The notes beneath the pieces were generated by a model. It did no database searches and was not told the DNA's origin. It saw only the letters and a list, made by a program, of their open reading frames with translations. Shown one piece after another: positions 42,432-50,860 of a stretch of DNA of 64,000 bases. The DNA comes from Leptolyngbya iicbica LK. GTDB taxonomy: Bacteria > Cyanobacteriota > Cyanobacteriia > Phormidesmidales > Phormidesmidaceae. The stretch covers positions 209,794-273,793 of the forward strand of contig NZ_QVFV01000002.1 of NCBI RefSeq assembly GCF_004212215.1, written 5' to 3'. How positions within the stretch are numbered: position 1 is the first letter of the stretch; each line of letters opens with the position of its first letter. The position numbers were made by a program, and so were the translations under genes.

Positions 42432-44198
42432 TTACGCGATCGCCTCCTGCACTGACGACAATATCTCGGCAGCCGCGGGAGTGTGATGTGCCACCGTAGA
42501 AGGATCTTCCAGCCCCACATCACTACAGAGCGGATCGATGCCCACTCCACCCCGGGGATACTCCGCACAGATGGCTTGATATTCCGACACGGCAATAATC
42601 AACTCATCTTGGGTCATGGCGTTGAGGTAGCCACACTGACCAATCGTGCCCTTTGGCAGCGGAGCCACCAAATTATTTCCGCGCTTTTGCACCATTTTTT
42701 CTTGGGCTTCCCACATGAGGTCGCGATCGAGCAGCACATCACTCCACAGGCTGAGCCCAAAGGAGTTAATCAAATTCAAAATGCGATGGAAATCGGCTTT
42801 ACTAATCCACTCATGGCGATAGCTCAGGTAAGCGCCAAAACCCATGCCGATCGCGACCGCGTGACCATGCAGCAAACCCGCCGCAATTTCAAACCCAGGC
42901 GACCAGGTATGACCGTAGGCGTGGGGGCGGCACTGATGGGTTTCGTACAGATTGTCGTATTCCGCCTCGACATAGCTGCGCATCGCTGCGCCGAGGATTT
43001 TCTGCGACAGTTCGCAAATGGGCGCATCGGCTGGACAGTCCAACGTGCCAAAGCGAGTGGCGATGAGCTCAGGTCCCGCCTGCTCTAAATACGCAAACAG
43101 CTCGGCATCCTTGACCGTCGCCATTTTGATGATTTCCGCAATGCCGTGACGCAACCACCCTTCCTTTAAAGTCTTGAAAAAAGCGCGATCGGTAATCGAC
43201 AGCACCGGGGCGTGGTAAGCCCCAAACAAATTTTTATAGCCAAAACCGTCGCAGCAGGTGCGGGGCGAGGGGCCAGCATCAATGCCCGCCACAATGGAAG
43301 TGGATAGCATGACGTAGGGCGTATTGCGGTGATACAAAGCGCAGGCTAAACCGCCCGTATCCGTCAGAACGCCACCCCCGACAATGAGCACGGGCTCATT
43401 TCGCGAAACGCCCAAGCGCTTAAAGTCGCCCAGCATTCGCTCTACGGTGTGAATGCCCTTATCGACTTCCATCGCCCGATACACCAGTTTGTCCAACTGA
43501 ATATCGTGATGGGTAAAGTAATGCTCAATCTGTTCGCCATAAAAGCGCTCAACGTTTTGATCCAGCAGCGCGACACAGCGACCCGCCGAGATGTACATGT
43601 CGCGCAGAATAGTTTGCTGCGGATCAAGCACATTTTCCAACACGCGAATAGAGGTAAAGGTGCTGGAAGTCATGACCGCTTCGACCGTCTGATCGTCATC
43701 GGTGCTGACCACAAAGCCCTGACTCTGACGATAGCTAGAGGTGGGATAAATGGCGTGGGGATCTGCTTCCACCAGATGCTCGGCCAGTTGCCGGTAAAAC
43801 TCCCCAGCAGAACCATGAACCAGCACTTGCAGAAGCTTTTCTTGCCCGAGCGAGGACCGACGAATTTGCGTTGCCATCTCAGTCCATAAGACCCCAGACG
43901 ACATGTCAAATGCGCCTAAGAGTTCGGACATGAGGCCAAAAAAGTGACTGAGAGAGCCATTCAAACAGCTGCGCAAGCGCCGACAAGCCGATAGCCCTGT
44001 GATGGCCCCGGCCATGGCAAATTCTTGTCCGAGTTCTGGTGCAAAGGCGGGCGCATTAATCAAAGCCAGTAGCAAATCACGAAATGGCAAACTCGCAAAA
44101 AGCTGATCGGTCGCCTTTTCCAGGTCTTGACCGAGTAAGGATTGACCGTCGTACGCTGCGATAAAGGTCTTCACTGCTGAAGTAGTCGAAGTCATCAT
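42432..44198 (-). CDS. Sugar-phosphate cyclase with N-terminal extension
   Basis: A 588-residue dehydroquinate-synthase-fold enzyme. Residues about 165-560 are the cyclase: NAD-site PVLIVGGGVLTDTGGLAC, the specificity loop SPRTCCDGFGYKNLFGAYH, and the three zinc ligands in HGIAEIIKMA, AYGHTWSPG and LLHGHAVAIGM. The specificity loop differs from true dehydroquinate synthase (VNxxxGKNxxGxF) and points to sedoheptulose-7-phosphate cyclases (valiolone or gadusol type). The exact product is unassigned. Residues 1-155 form an extra helical domain I cannot name. ATG 44198 follows AGGA. It is first in an operon with the glycosyltransferase-like gene. Confidence 0.85.
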   Translation of the reverse strand: MMTSTTSAVKTFIAAYDGQSLLGQDLEKATDQLFASLPFRDLLLALINAPAFAPELGQEFAMAGAITGLSACRRLRSCLNGSLSHFFGLMSELLGAFDMSSGVLWTEMATQIRRSSLGQEKLLQVLVHGSAGEFYRQLAEHLVEADPHAIYPTSSYRQSQGFVVSTDDDQTVEAVMTSSTFTSIRVLENVLDPQQTILRDMYISAGRCVALLDQNVERFYGEQIEHYFTHHDIQLDKLVYRAMEVDKGIHTVERMLGDFKRLGVSRNEPVLIVGGGVLTDTGGLACALYHRNTPYVMLSTSIVAGIDAGPSPRTCCDGFGYKNLFGAYHAPVLSITDRAFFKTLKEGWLRHGIAEIIKMATVKDAELFAYLEQAGPELIATRFGTLDCPADAPICELSQKILGAAMRSYVEAEYDNLYETHQCRPHAYGHTWSPGFEIAAGLLHGHAVAIGMGFGAYLSYRHEWISKADFHRILNLINSFGLSLWSDVLLDRDLMWEAQEKMVQKRGNNLVAPLPKGTIGQCGYLNAMTQDELIIAVSEYQAICAEYPRGGVGIDPLCSDVGLEDPSTVAHHTPAAAEILSSVQEAIA

Positions 44199-44533
44199 GA
44201 ATTCCTGCAAAACGTTGGCAACAGTACAAAGGGCAAGTCACCCACTGTTTACGCAACTTAACACAGCCGCCAGAGAAAATCTTAAAAGAAGATTACAGAT
44301 ATGAAGCTACTCTCAATGTTATGGTGTTGAGTCAGGGCATAGTAAAATTGTTCTGCTGTATGGATTTGGGCTGTCGGCAACAGTTGCGATATCTGGAATT
44401 ACCAGCCCTGGCGGTAGGCGACTCCGCATAATGGACTCCCCATCAGATGAGAGAATTGCCACACGAATTGCTTGAGTTTTGAGCAACCACGGCGTTTAGC
44501 CGATGCAGTTGAATAAAGGTTGAAGGTTGTGCC
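44199..44533. promoter_or_regulatory. Divergent intergenic region, cyclase operon / ribD
   Basis: About 335 bp containing the promoters for both the cyclase operon and ribD. It is AT-rich around 44265-44345. No riboswitch (for example FMN) fold was recognised upstream of ribD. Confidence 0.4.
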
Positions 44534-45655
44534 ATGTCGTCGACGATCGCCCACCAAGCCGACGATCACCGTTGGATGCAGCGTTGCCGTGAACTGGCGC
44601 AACAGGCAATCGGCAAAACGTCCCCCAATCCTCTAGTCGGATCGGTAATTGTTAAGGATGGGGAAGTCGTGGGCGAGGGTTGGCATCCCGGTGCCGGACA
44701 GCCCCACGCCGAAGTGTTTGCCCTCAGAGCGGCGGGCGATCGCGCTTCCGGCAGTACTCTGTACGTCAACCTCGAACCGTGCAACCACACCGGACGGACT
44801 CCCCCCTGTACCGAAGCCATTATGGCGGCGGGCATTCGTCGAGTCGTTGTGGGCATGATTGACCCTGATCCGCGCGTGGCAGGCGGTGGCGTTGAACGGC
44901 TGCGACAGGCTGGCATTGAGGTGACTGTTGGCATCGATGAAGCCGCATGTCAACAGTTGAACGAAGCATTTTGCCACAGCATTTTGCAGCAGCGGCCCTT
45001 TGGCATTTTGAAATATGCCATGACGCTGGACGGCAAGATTGCTGCCTTGACGGGGCACAGCGCCTGGGTCACGGGTCCCGACTCACGGGCCTGGGTGCAT
45101 CGGCTGCGCAGCCAGTGCGATGCGGTGATTGTTGGGGGAGAAACCGTGCGCCGCGATAATCCTCGGTTAACGAGTCATGGGCAGAGCGATCGCAATCCCC
45201 TCCGAGTGGTGATGAGTCGCCAGCTTGATTTGCCCGAGCAGGCCCATCTCTGGGAAGTTGAAGCGGCTCAGACAGTGGTCTTTTGCAGTGAGCAGCATTC
45301 TGCCAGCCGCGCCGCAAAGCTCGCACAGCAAGGGATAGAAGTGATCACACTGCCCGCTTTAGAACCGCGAGAAGTATTACAGGTGTTGCAAGGGCGGGGG
45401 CTGCGATCAGTACTCTGGGAATGTGGTGGCCAGTTAGCGGCCAGGGCGATCGCGCAAAGCTGCGTCCAAAAAGTCTACGCATTCATTGCCCCCAAAATTA
45501 TCGGGGGTACGAACTGCCCAACCCCTGTGGGTGACTTAGGCATTGGCAAAATGAACGAGGCAATTGGCCTGACCGATGTCACATTAACGCCAATTGCCTC
45601 TGACATTCTGATTGCAGGATATTTGCCCTCATCGGTCAGCGGTCTCGACCAATGA
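44534..45655 (+). CDS. ribD: Bifunctional riboflavin deaminase/reductase
   Basis: A 373-residue RibD. The N-terminal deaminase has the zinc motif PHAEVFALRAAGD and NLEPCNHTGRTPPCTEAIMAAG. The C-terminal reductase has LKYAMTLDGKIAALTGHSAWVTG, DAVIVGGETVRRDNPRLT and LWECGGQLAARAIAQ. It catalyses the second and third steps of riboflavin synthesis. ATG 44534 is the natural start. It converges with the thioredoxin gene 15 bp downstream. Confidence 0.96.
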   Translation: MSSTIAHQADDHRWMQRCRELAQQAIGKTSPNPLVGSVIVKDGEVVGEGWHPGAGQPHAEVFALRAAGDRASGSTLYVNLEPCNHTGRTPPCTEAIMAAGIRRVVVGMIDPDPRVAGGGVERLRQAGIEVTVGIDEAACQQLNEAFCHSILQQRPFGILKYAMTLDGKIAALTGHSAWVTGPDSRAWVHRLRSQCDAVIVGGETVRRDNPRLTSHGQSDRNPLRVVMSRQLDLPEQAHLWEVEAAQTVVFCSEQHSASRAAKLAQQGIEVITLPALEPREVLQVLQGRGLRSVLWECGGQLAARAIAQSCVQKVYAFIAPKIIGGTNCPTPVGDLGIGKMNEAIGLTDVTLTPIASDILIAGYLPSSVSGLDQ

Positions 45656-45670
45656 GATGGCAATGCTGAC

Positions 45671-46054
45671 CTAAGCTTCGGTGTAAGGCTGAATTTTGAT
45701 TGCGGGTTCTAAGCCGACAAGCTGATGACTACAAGCATTCAGATACTTGGCTAAGGAAGCCTTGAGTCCATCACGGCTGTTGATGCCCTCAATGCGGTGG
45801 CAAAGCTCACCATTCTGAAACAGCAAAATCGTGGGTAATGTGGTCAAGCGATACTGGTTTGCCAACCGGAAGTTCTCATCAGCATTGACATCTACCAACC
45901 GGAAATTGCTTAACCACTCATCTTGCAAGCTCAGCAGCAGCGGCTCAACTAAGCGGCATACACCACACCAGGGAGCCCAAAAATGGACGAGGACGGGAAC
46001 AGGTGATCCCAGCACTTCAGCCTCAAAAGTCGATTCGTCAGCCTTCAAAGACAT
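45671..46054 (-). CDS. Thioredoxin-like protein with CGVC active site
   Basis: A 127-residue thioredoxin-fold protein. The active site is WAPWCGVCRLVEP, with Val replacing the usual Pro of WCGPC, which shifts redox potential. The cis-proline region is TTLPTILLFQNGE. The last 25 residues (CSHQLVGLEPAIKIQPYTEA) extend beyond a minimal thioredoxin. It is cytoplasmic, probably a thiol-disulfide oxidoreductase of a divergent cyanobacterial Trx class. It converges with ribD. Confidence 0.88.
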   Translation of the reverse strand: MSLKADESTFEAEVLGSPVPVLVHFWAPWCGVCRLVEPLLLSLQDEWLSNFRLVDVNADENFRLANQYRLTTLPTILLFQNGELCHRIEGINSRDGLKASLAKYLNACSHQLVGLEPAIKIQPYTEA

Positions 46055-46966
46055 AGGATTGTAAAGCGATTCATTAAAAAAATACTTTTAAAGTCATTGT
46101 ATCGGAATCAGGTCACCATCATCTGGTTTTCCCGAGGTTTTGTGGGCTTCCGATAACATCTGGCAAGGGTCAAAAATTTGACTAAGTATTTTTACTCTCG
46201 CGAATGACTATTTTCAAATTGGCTTGATCCTATCAGTTTTAAAGTGGATTGCCTGCAAACTGCGCTGATCTCTGCCCCTCTCAAACGGTGGCCCTTAATC
46301 TTTAGTTATCTCTTTGTCAGATTGCTCGACACTAGCTGAGAAAACTGGCAAAGAGATTCCAACAAACTTTACAAAAATCACTCAAGGTTTTGCTGCGGCG
46401 TCATGAAAGGAGCCGTGATGAGAACATGTTTGGTGATAATTTGCATCTTTTCAGTCTGAGCGAAAATCGGCGATTTTCAGCATTTTCGGGACAGTCCTGG
46501 AAAATGTCCTGGATATCCGCTGTTCACTCTCTCTCAGGGGGCCGCAGCAGCCTTTCGGTCTTTTCGTCGGGGGCAGGGACTGATCTCTGTGGTCAGAGTG
46601 TTATCTTGAGCCACAAGCACTGGTCACTTGCCAAATCTGAGCGCGTGCCTTTACTGATTGCTCAACCAGATATGAGCAATATCTCTGGGTCTAGCTTATT
46701 TAGGAATGCAGGGGCGCAATTAGCGGCGTTTGATCTCTCGGCGATAACGGAAAAACGCCGAAATACGCGCCTAAGCCCATCGCACTTGTACGGAAGTTTT
46801 CGGCGATCGCTTGGCGTATTTGCTCTAGCCTTGGGTATTCTTACGAAGGTGACTGGCGGCAGGCCAAGGTGACCAACAATTGGTCGACCACACTTTTGTC
46901 AACCTTTGCGATCAGTCGGGCGACAAATCCTCATCCACAGCTCAGCGGAATTTTTTGGAGGCAACC
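46055..46966. other. Long intergenic region before cobQ
   Basis: About 910 bp. A 160-codon plus-strand frame crosses it (46390-46872) but is Ser/Arg-rich with no family and seems non-coding. An 8-bp inverted repeat CGGCGTTT/AAACGCCG lies at 46724-46760, and several CGGCGATTTTC-like motifs recur. No cobalamin-riboswitch B12 box was recognised, although the next gene is corrinoid-related. Confidence 0.35.
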
Positions 46967-48475
46967 ATGCAGGCGATTATGGTAGTGGGTACTACATCCC
47001 ACGCAGGCAAATCCCTAGTGGCCACTGCCCTTTGTCGTATGTTGAGTCGTCGCGGCTGGCGGGTAGCCCCATTCAAAGGGCAAAACATGGCCCTCAACGC
47101 TTATGTCACGAACGCCGGAGCCGAAATTGGGTATGCCCAGGCGGTGCAGGCTTGGGCTGCTAAGGTTGCACCCCAGGCAGAAATGAATCCCATTTTGCTC
47201 AAACCCCAAGGCGATATGACCTCACAGGTCGTGCTGCGGGGACGGGCTGTGGGTCGCATTGCCGCCAAAGATTACTACGAAAAGTTTTTTGACACAGGTT
47301 GGCAAGCGATTCAAGAAAGTCTGAGTCGCCTGGAACAAGAATTTGATTTTTTGGTGTGTGAAGGAGCGGGCAGCCCCGCCGAAATCAACCTCAAACATCG
47401 TGACCTGACGAATATGCGGGTGGCCAAGCATCTCAATGCGCCTACGGTATTGGTGGCAGACATTGAGCGAGGGGGGGTGTTTGCTCACATTGTGGGGACG
47501 TTAGAACTGCTTGATCCTGATGAGCGGCAGTTGGTCAAAGGCATCATTATCAATAAATTTCGTGGGCAAAAAGACATCCTGCAACCGGGTATTGACTGGT
47601 TACAAGAGCGTACGGGGATTCCGGTGATTGGGGTATTGCCCATGCTCAATCAGGCATTTCCGGCTGAAGATTCCCTCTCCTTGCTGGAACGAACGACGAA
47701 CAAAGCAAATGCTTCGATTACGATCGCGGTAATCAAATTACCGCACATTTCCAACTTCACTGACTTTGACCCGCTGGAGTCAGAAGAGTCAGTGCGCGTG
47801 CGATATGTCAGTCCTGGCGAAGATTTGGGCTATCCCGATGCGGTGGTGTTGCCCGGTACCAAAACTACGATCGCTGACATGCTGGTCTTGCAGCGATCGG
47901 GATTGGCCGAAGCGATTCAAAATTATATGCACGCGGGCGGCACTGTCCTCGGCATTTGTGGTGGCTTCCAAATGATGGGGGAATATTTGGCCGACCCAGA
48001 AGGCATCGAGGGACAAGATGGGCGTTATAAAGGTTTGCAACTGGTACCCATCCGCACCGTGATTACCACTCGTAAAATTGCCCGCCAGCGCGAGACCAGT
48101 TCACAATATCCGCAATTGGGCTTGCCGATCACCGGATATGAACTGCATCAAGGCCGCACCCAACTGGTGGCCCCGGAAGAAGCCACCAGTAGTCTGAAAT
48201 TTGATTTCCTCTTTGAAGACAAATCGCTGGGCATTGTGGATACGCGGCAAGCTTTGTGGGGCACCTATCTACATGGATTATTCGACAATGGCCCTTGGCG
48301 GCGGGCTTGGCTTAATTGCTTGCGCCAACAGCGAGGGCTAGGGTCACTGCCGACTGGCGTTGCCAACTTTCGCGAACAACGAGAAATCATGCTGGATGGC
48401 TTGGCGGATGAAGTGGAAACTTACCTCGATTTAGCTCCCCTGTTGCCGTCGTCTAAGGGTGGAACTGGAGGTTAA
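46967..48475 (+). CDS. cobQ: Cobyric acid synthase
   Basis: A 502-residue CobQ/CbiP amidase that amidates four corrin-ring side-chain carboxylates. The N-terminal P-loop-like region is IMVVGTTSHAGKSLVATALC, with KGQNMALNAYVT. The C-terminal class I-like glutamine amidotransferase has GICGGFQMMGEYL, with the catalytic cysteine, and YLHGLFDN. ATG 46967 follows GGAGG; the longer open frame from 46880 lacks support. It is the corrinoid partner of the CbiG-CobJ fusion near 60 kb. Confidence 0.96.
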   Translation: MQAIMVVGTTSHAGKSLVATALCRMLSRRGWRVAPFKGQNMALNAYVTNAGAEIGYAQAVQAWAAKVAPQAEMNPILLKPQGDMTSQVVLRGRAVGRIAAKDYYEKFFDTGWQAIQESLSRLEQEFDFLVCEGAGSPAEINLKHRDLTNMRVAKHLNAPTVLVADIERGGVFAHIVGTLELLDPDERQLVKGIIINKFRGQKDILQPGIDWLQERTGIPVIGVLPMLNQAFPAEDSLSLLERTTNKANASITIAVIKLPHISNFTDFDPLESEESVRVRYVSPGEDLGYPDAVVLPGTKTTIADMLVLQRSGLAEAIQNYMHAGGTVLGICGGFQMMGEYLADPEGIEGQDGRYKGLQLVPIRTVITTRKIARQRETSSQYPQLGLPITGYELHQGRTQLVAPEEATSSLKFDFLFEDKSLGIVDTRQALWGTYLHGLFDNGPWRRAWLNCLRQQRGLGSLPTGVANFREQREIMLDGLADEVETYLDLAPLLPSSKGGTGG

Positions 48476-48535
48476 ATCCAACTAGGTAGGGGAACTTGCA
48501 AAACCTGTTCGAGATAGGTGGTTACCTCTGATTAG

Positions 48536-49474
48536 CTAGCTTAGGGGTTGTAACGGTTTTTGGGGTGATAACTCAGCCAGCAAGTCTTCTGTCGAGGTGA
48601 TGGTGTGAGTCTGGTCTACCCAAACGAGGTGCGATCGCTGTACCTGCTGCTTAGTCAAGGTGACCAGGGAAAAATTGTGGGCGCAGGTCGTGGCCGTTTG
48701 CACGATACGGGGAACGCAAGCGACATTGAGATAAAGCGTGTCAGCAGAATCGCGACTGACTCGTTGTCGCAGCCGATCTTGCCGATGGCGCAAGTGGTGA
48801 TGCATGTGGCCAAAGGTCACGAGAGGCACTGATTTGCCAAGCCGCTGAGCATAGGCGATCGCCGCCGCAAAATCAGGATCGCCAAAATCACCGCCCAGGG
48901 GTTTCCAATCCCGTCCGCAGGGAGATTCGGGCGCATCGCCTAGCCCCGTTGGTCCGCAGTGACCGACGAAAATTAAAGTGTCAAAGGCCGCAGCATCAAT
49001 GGCCGCTTTCATCCGCGCCAGAGATTCCTCAAAACTGTGGACGCCGTAGCGATCGCGATAAAACGCCTCATATTTCCACTCAGAGCCGCCCCAACTAAAA
49101 GGCCGCCCCCCAATCACCGTCACCCCCAACTCCGGAAAATCGCGTTTGCTGTAGCTAACATCCGCTGGCCCTAGCAAATCGATTTGCTGTTGGACCCAAT
49201 CTTCGCTCTGGCGATCATAAGGACATTTACGGCGACCCCAGGGAGTGGCCGTATACCAAGCATCGTGGTTGCCAAAAATTGCGGCTTTGGGCAAGGGCAG
49301 AGAGGCGATCGAGCGCACTACATCCACTGACTCATTGCCAAAATCGCCCACAAACAGCACTAAATCGACTTTCAGGCTTTGTAATGCCGCGATATCTTGC
49401 TCATCCCATTGGTCATGGACATCCCCAATCACAGCAATTTGCAGAGAGGGGTTGGGAGCAGCAATATCTATCAT
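48536..49474 (-). CDS. Metallophosphoesterase, TIGR04168-type
   Basis: A 312-residue calcineurin-like phosphoesterase. Its metal motifs in order are VIGDVHDQWDE, FVGDFGNESVD, FGNHDAWYTA, VGHCGPTGLGD and FGHMHHHLRH. The layout matches the TIGR04168 cyanobacterial/plant group as I recall it. Substrate is unknown. It is cytoplasmic with no signal peptide. It is transcribed away from the adjacent insertion sequence, whose left end lies 120 bp upstream of the start. Confidence 0.9.
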   Translation of the reverse strand: MIDIAAPNPSLQIAVIGDVHDQWDEQDIAALQSLKVDLVLFVGDFGNESVDVVRSIASLPLPKAAIFGNHDAWYTATPWGRRKCPYDRQSEDWVQQQIDLLGPADVSYSKRDFPELGVTVIGGRPFSWGGSEWKYEAFYRDRYGVHSFEESLARMKAAIDAAAFDTLIFVGHCGPTGLGDAPESPCGRDWKPLGGDFGDPDFAAAIAYAQRLGKSVPLVTFGHMHHHLRHRQDRLRQRVSRDSADTLYLNVACVPRIVQTATTCAHNFSLVTLTKQQVQRSHLVWVDQTHTITSTEDLLAELSPQKPLQPLS

Positions 49475-49672
49475 GGGTCTCAGGGCTTTTATTTATCTTT
49501 ACTTAAGGATAAAGGGTCAACGCAAGACTTGATGGGGGCTTAGCCTCCAGCCAGTTGCGTGGTGCTGTAAAATGCTCACTCGATCAAGAGACTAGTGCAA
49601 CGTCAACGCAAAGAATTAGGGTAGTCAATACTGTTGTAGAAGATGAAACTGAGACGATGAAAGCCTTACCCC

Positions 49673-50116
49673 ATGCCCAAGAAATATATTGTCCGCCTGA
49701 GCAAATGCGAACAAGAGGAACTACAAAGCGTCATAAAAAAGCTCAAAGGCAGTAGCCAGAAAGTTCGCCGGGCTCAAATTTTGCTGAAAGCGGATGCCTC
49801 AGGACCAAACTGGACTGATGAACGCATTGCCGAAGCTTTTTGCTGTCGGACAAAAACCGTTGAGAACATCCGTAAACGTTTAGTAGAGCAGGGGTTCGAA
49901 GTCGCCGTAAACGGCCTGAAACGGCAGAGTGCGCCAACGCCAAAGTTACTTGATGGGGAGCAAGAAGCGCAGGTGATTGCGATGCGTCTAGGCAAACCAC
50001 CCAAGGGGTATGGTAACTGGTCACTGCGGCTGCTGGCCCGCCAAGTGGTTGAGTTAGATATTGTTGAATCAGTGAGCCACGAAACCATCCGCCAGACGCT
50101 GAAAAAAATGGGATGA
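49673..50116 (+). CDS. IS630 transposase, ORF A
   Basis: A 147-residue N-terminal part of an IS630-type transposase with helix-turn-helix modules: ARILLKAD-like QILLKADASG, WTDERIAEAFCCRTKTVENIRKRL, and a second winged-helix half (WSLRLLARQVVEL, SHETIRQTLKKMG). It binds the terminal repeats. The A7 run at 50102-50108 sits in codons AAA AAA ATG. Slippage by -1 continues into ORF B as ...TLKKNGMSNRKIE. Without slippage, translation stops at 50116. Confidence 0.9.
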   Translation: MPKKYIVRLSKCEQEELQSVIKKLKGSSQKVRRAQILLKADASGPNWTDERIAEAFCCRTKTVENIRKRLVEQGFEVAVNGLKRQSAPTPKLLDGEQEAQVIAMRLGKPPKGYGNWSLRLLARQVVELDIVESVSHETIRQTLKKMG

Positions 50117-50808
50117 GCAACCGCAAGATAGAGTATTGGGTGATTCCACCTGAGGCCAATAGCGAGTTTGTGGCGCAGATGGAAGAAGTCTTGGATGTCT
50201 ATGCTCGGCCTTATGACGCGAGCTGTCCGGTGATCTGCATGGACGAGCAACCGATTCAGTTCCACAAAGAAATTATTCAACCGATTGAAGCCACTGTGAA
50301 GCATCCTAAACGGGTCGACTACGAATATGAGCGCGCAGGAACCGCCAGTATCTTCATGTTCACAGAACCGCTGAGCGGTTGGCGGCAAGCAACGGCGCGA
50401 GCCCGGCGGACAAAGGTCGACTGGGCGATAGAAGTGGCCGCTTTGCTAGAAGGGCGCTACGCCAAGTGCGAGCAAGTTTTACTGGTCTGCGACAACCTCA
50501 ATACCCACACCAAGGGAGCTTTCTATGAAGCCTTTGAACCTGAGCGGGCCCGCCAATTAGTCCGACGTCTTCAGTTTTGCCATACTCCTAAACACGGCAG
50601 TTGGCTCAATATTGCTGAAAACGAGTTGAGCGCGATGACACGTCAGTGTGTTGACGGCAGGCGCTTTGGCGATATTGACACCCTCAGAGATGAAATTGCC
50701 GCTTGGTCGACCGACATCAACAATGCTCAGCGAGGAGTTGATTGGCAGATGAAAGTTGATGATGCCAGAAGCAAGTTGACCTCTGTCTACCCTAAAATCA
50801 AGCTTTGA
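50113..50808 (+). CDS. IS630 transposase, ORF B (DDE domain)
   Basis: A 231-residue DDE catalytic part. The first Asp is in PVICMDEQPIQF, the second in VLLVCDNLNTHTKG, and the Glu in SWLNIAENELSAM. It is normally made as a fusion with ORF A by -1 frameshifting at the A7 run. It could also start at ATG 50113, overlapping the ORF A stop as ATGA. Intact catalytic residues suggest a functional element. Confidence 0.9.
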   Translation: MSNRKIEYWVIPPEANSEFVAQMEEVLDVYARPYDASCPVICMDEQPIQFHKEIIQPIEATVKHPKRVDYEYERAGTASIFMFTEPLSGWRQATARARRTKVDWAIEVAALLEGRYAKCEQVLLVCDNLNTHTKGAFYEAFEPERARQLVRRLQFCHTPKHGSWLNIAENELSAMTRQCVDGRRFGDIDTLRDEIAAWSTDINNAQRGVDWQMKVDDARSKLTSVYPKIKL

Positions 50809-50860
50809 CGCTGCACTAGTGGGCGCGAGCCAGCGCAATCTGCGAAGGAGTGCGATCGCG

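Larger units (their letters stand above)
49595..50816 (+). mobile_element. IS630-family insertion sequence
   Basis: A 1222-bp element flanked by TA at 49593-49594 and 50817-50818, the expected IS630 target duplication. The terminal repeats are GTGCAACGTCAACGC at the left and, complemented from the right, GTGCAGCGTCAAAGC (2 mismatches in 15). It encodes a two-frame transposase joined by a -1 frameshift window. Both frames are intact, so the copy may be active. Confidence 0.9.

Noticed and set aside
46390-46872. 160-codon plus-strand frame upstream of cobQ
   Set aside because: Ser/Arg-rich composition, no recognisable domain, no convincing ribosome-binding site; reads like chance openness of a GC-rich spacer.
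46055-46966. Cobalamin riboswitch before cobQ
   Set aside because: I looked for a B12 box and the GCCACTG element and did not find a convincing arrangement; a covariance-model search would decide.
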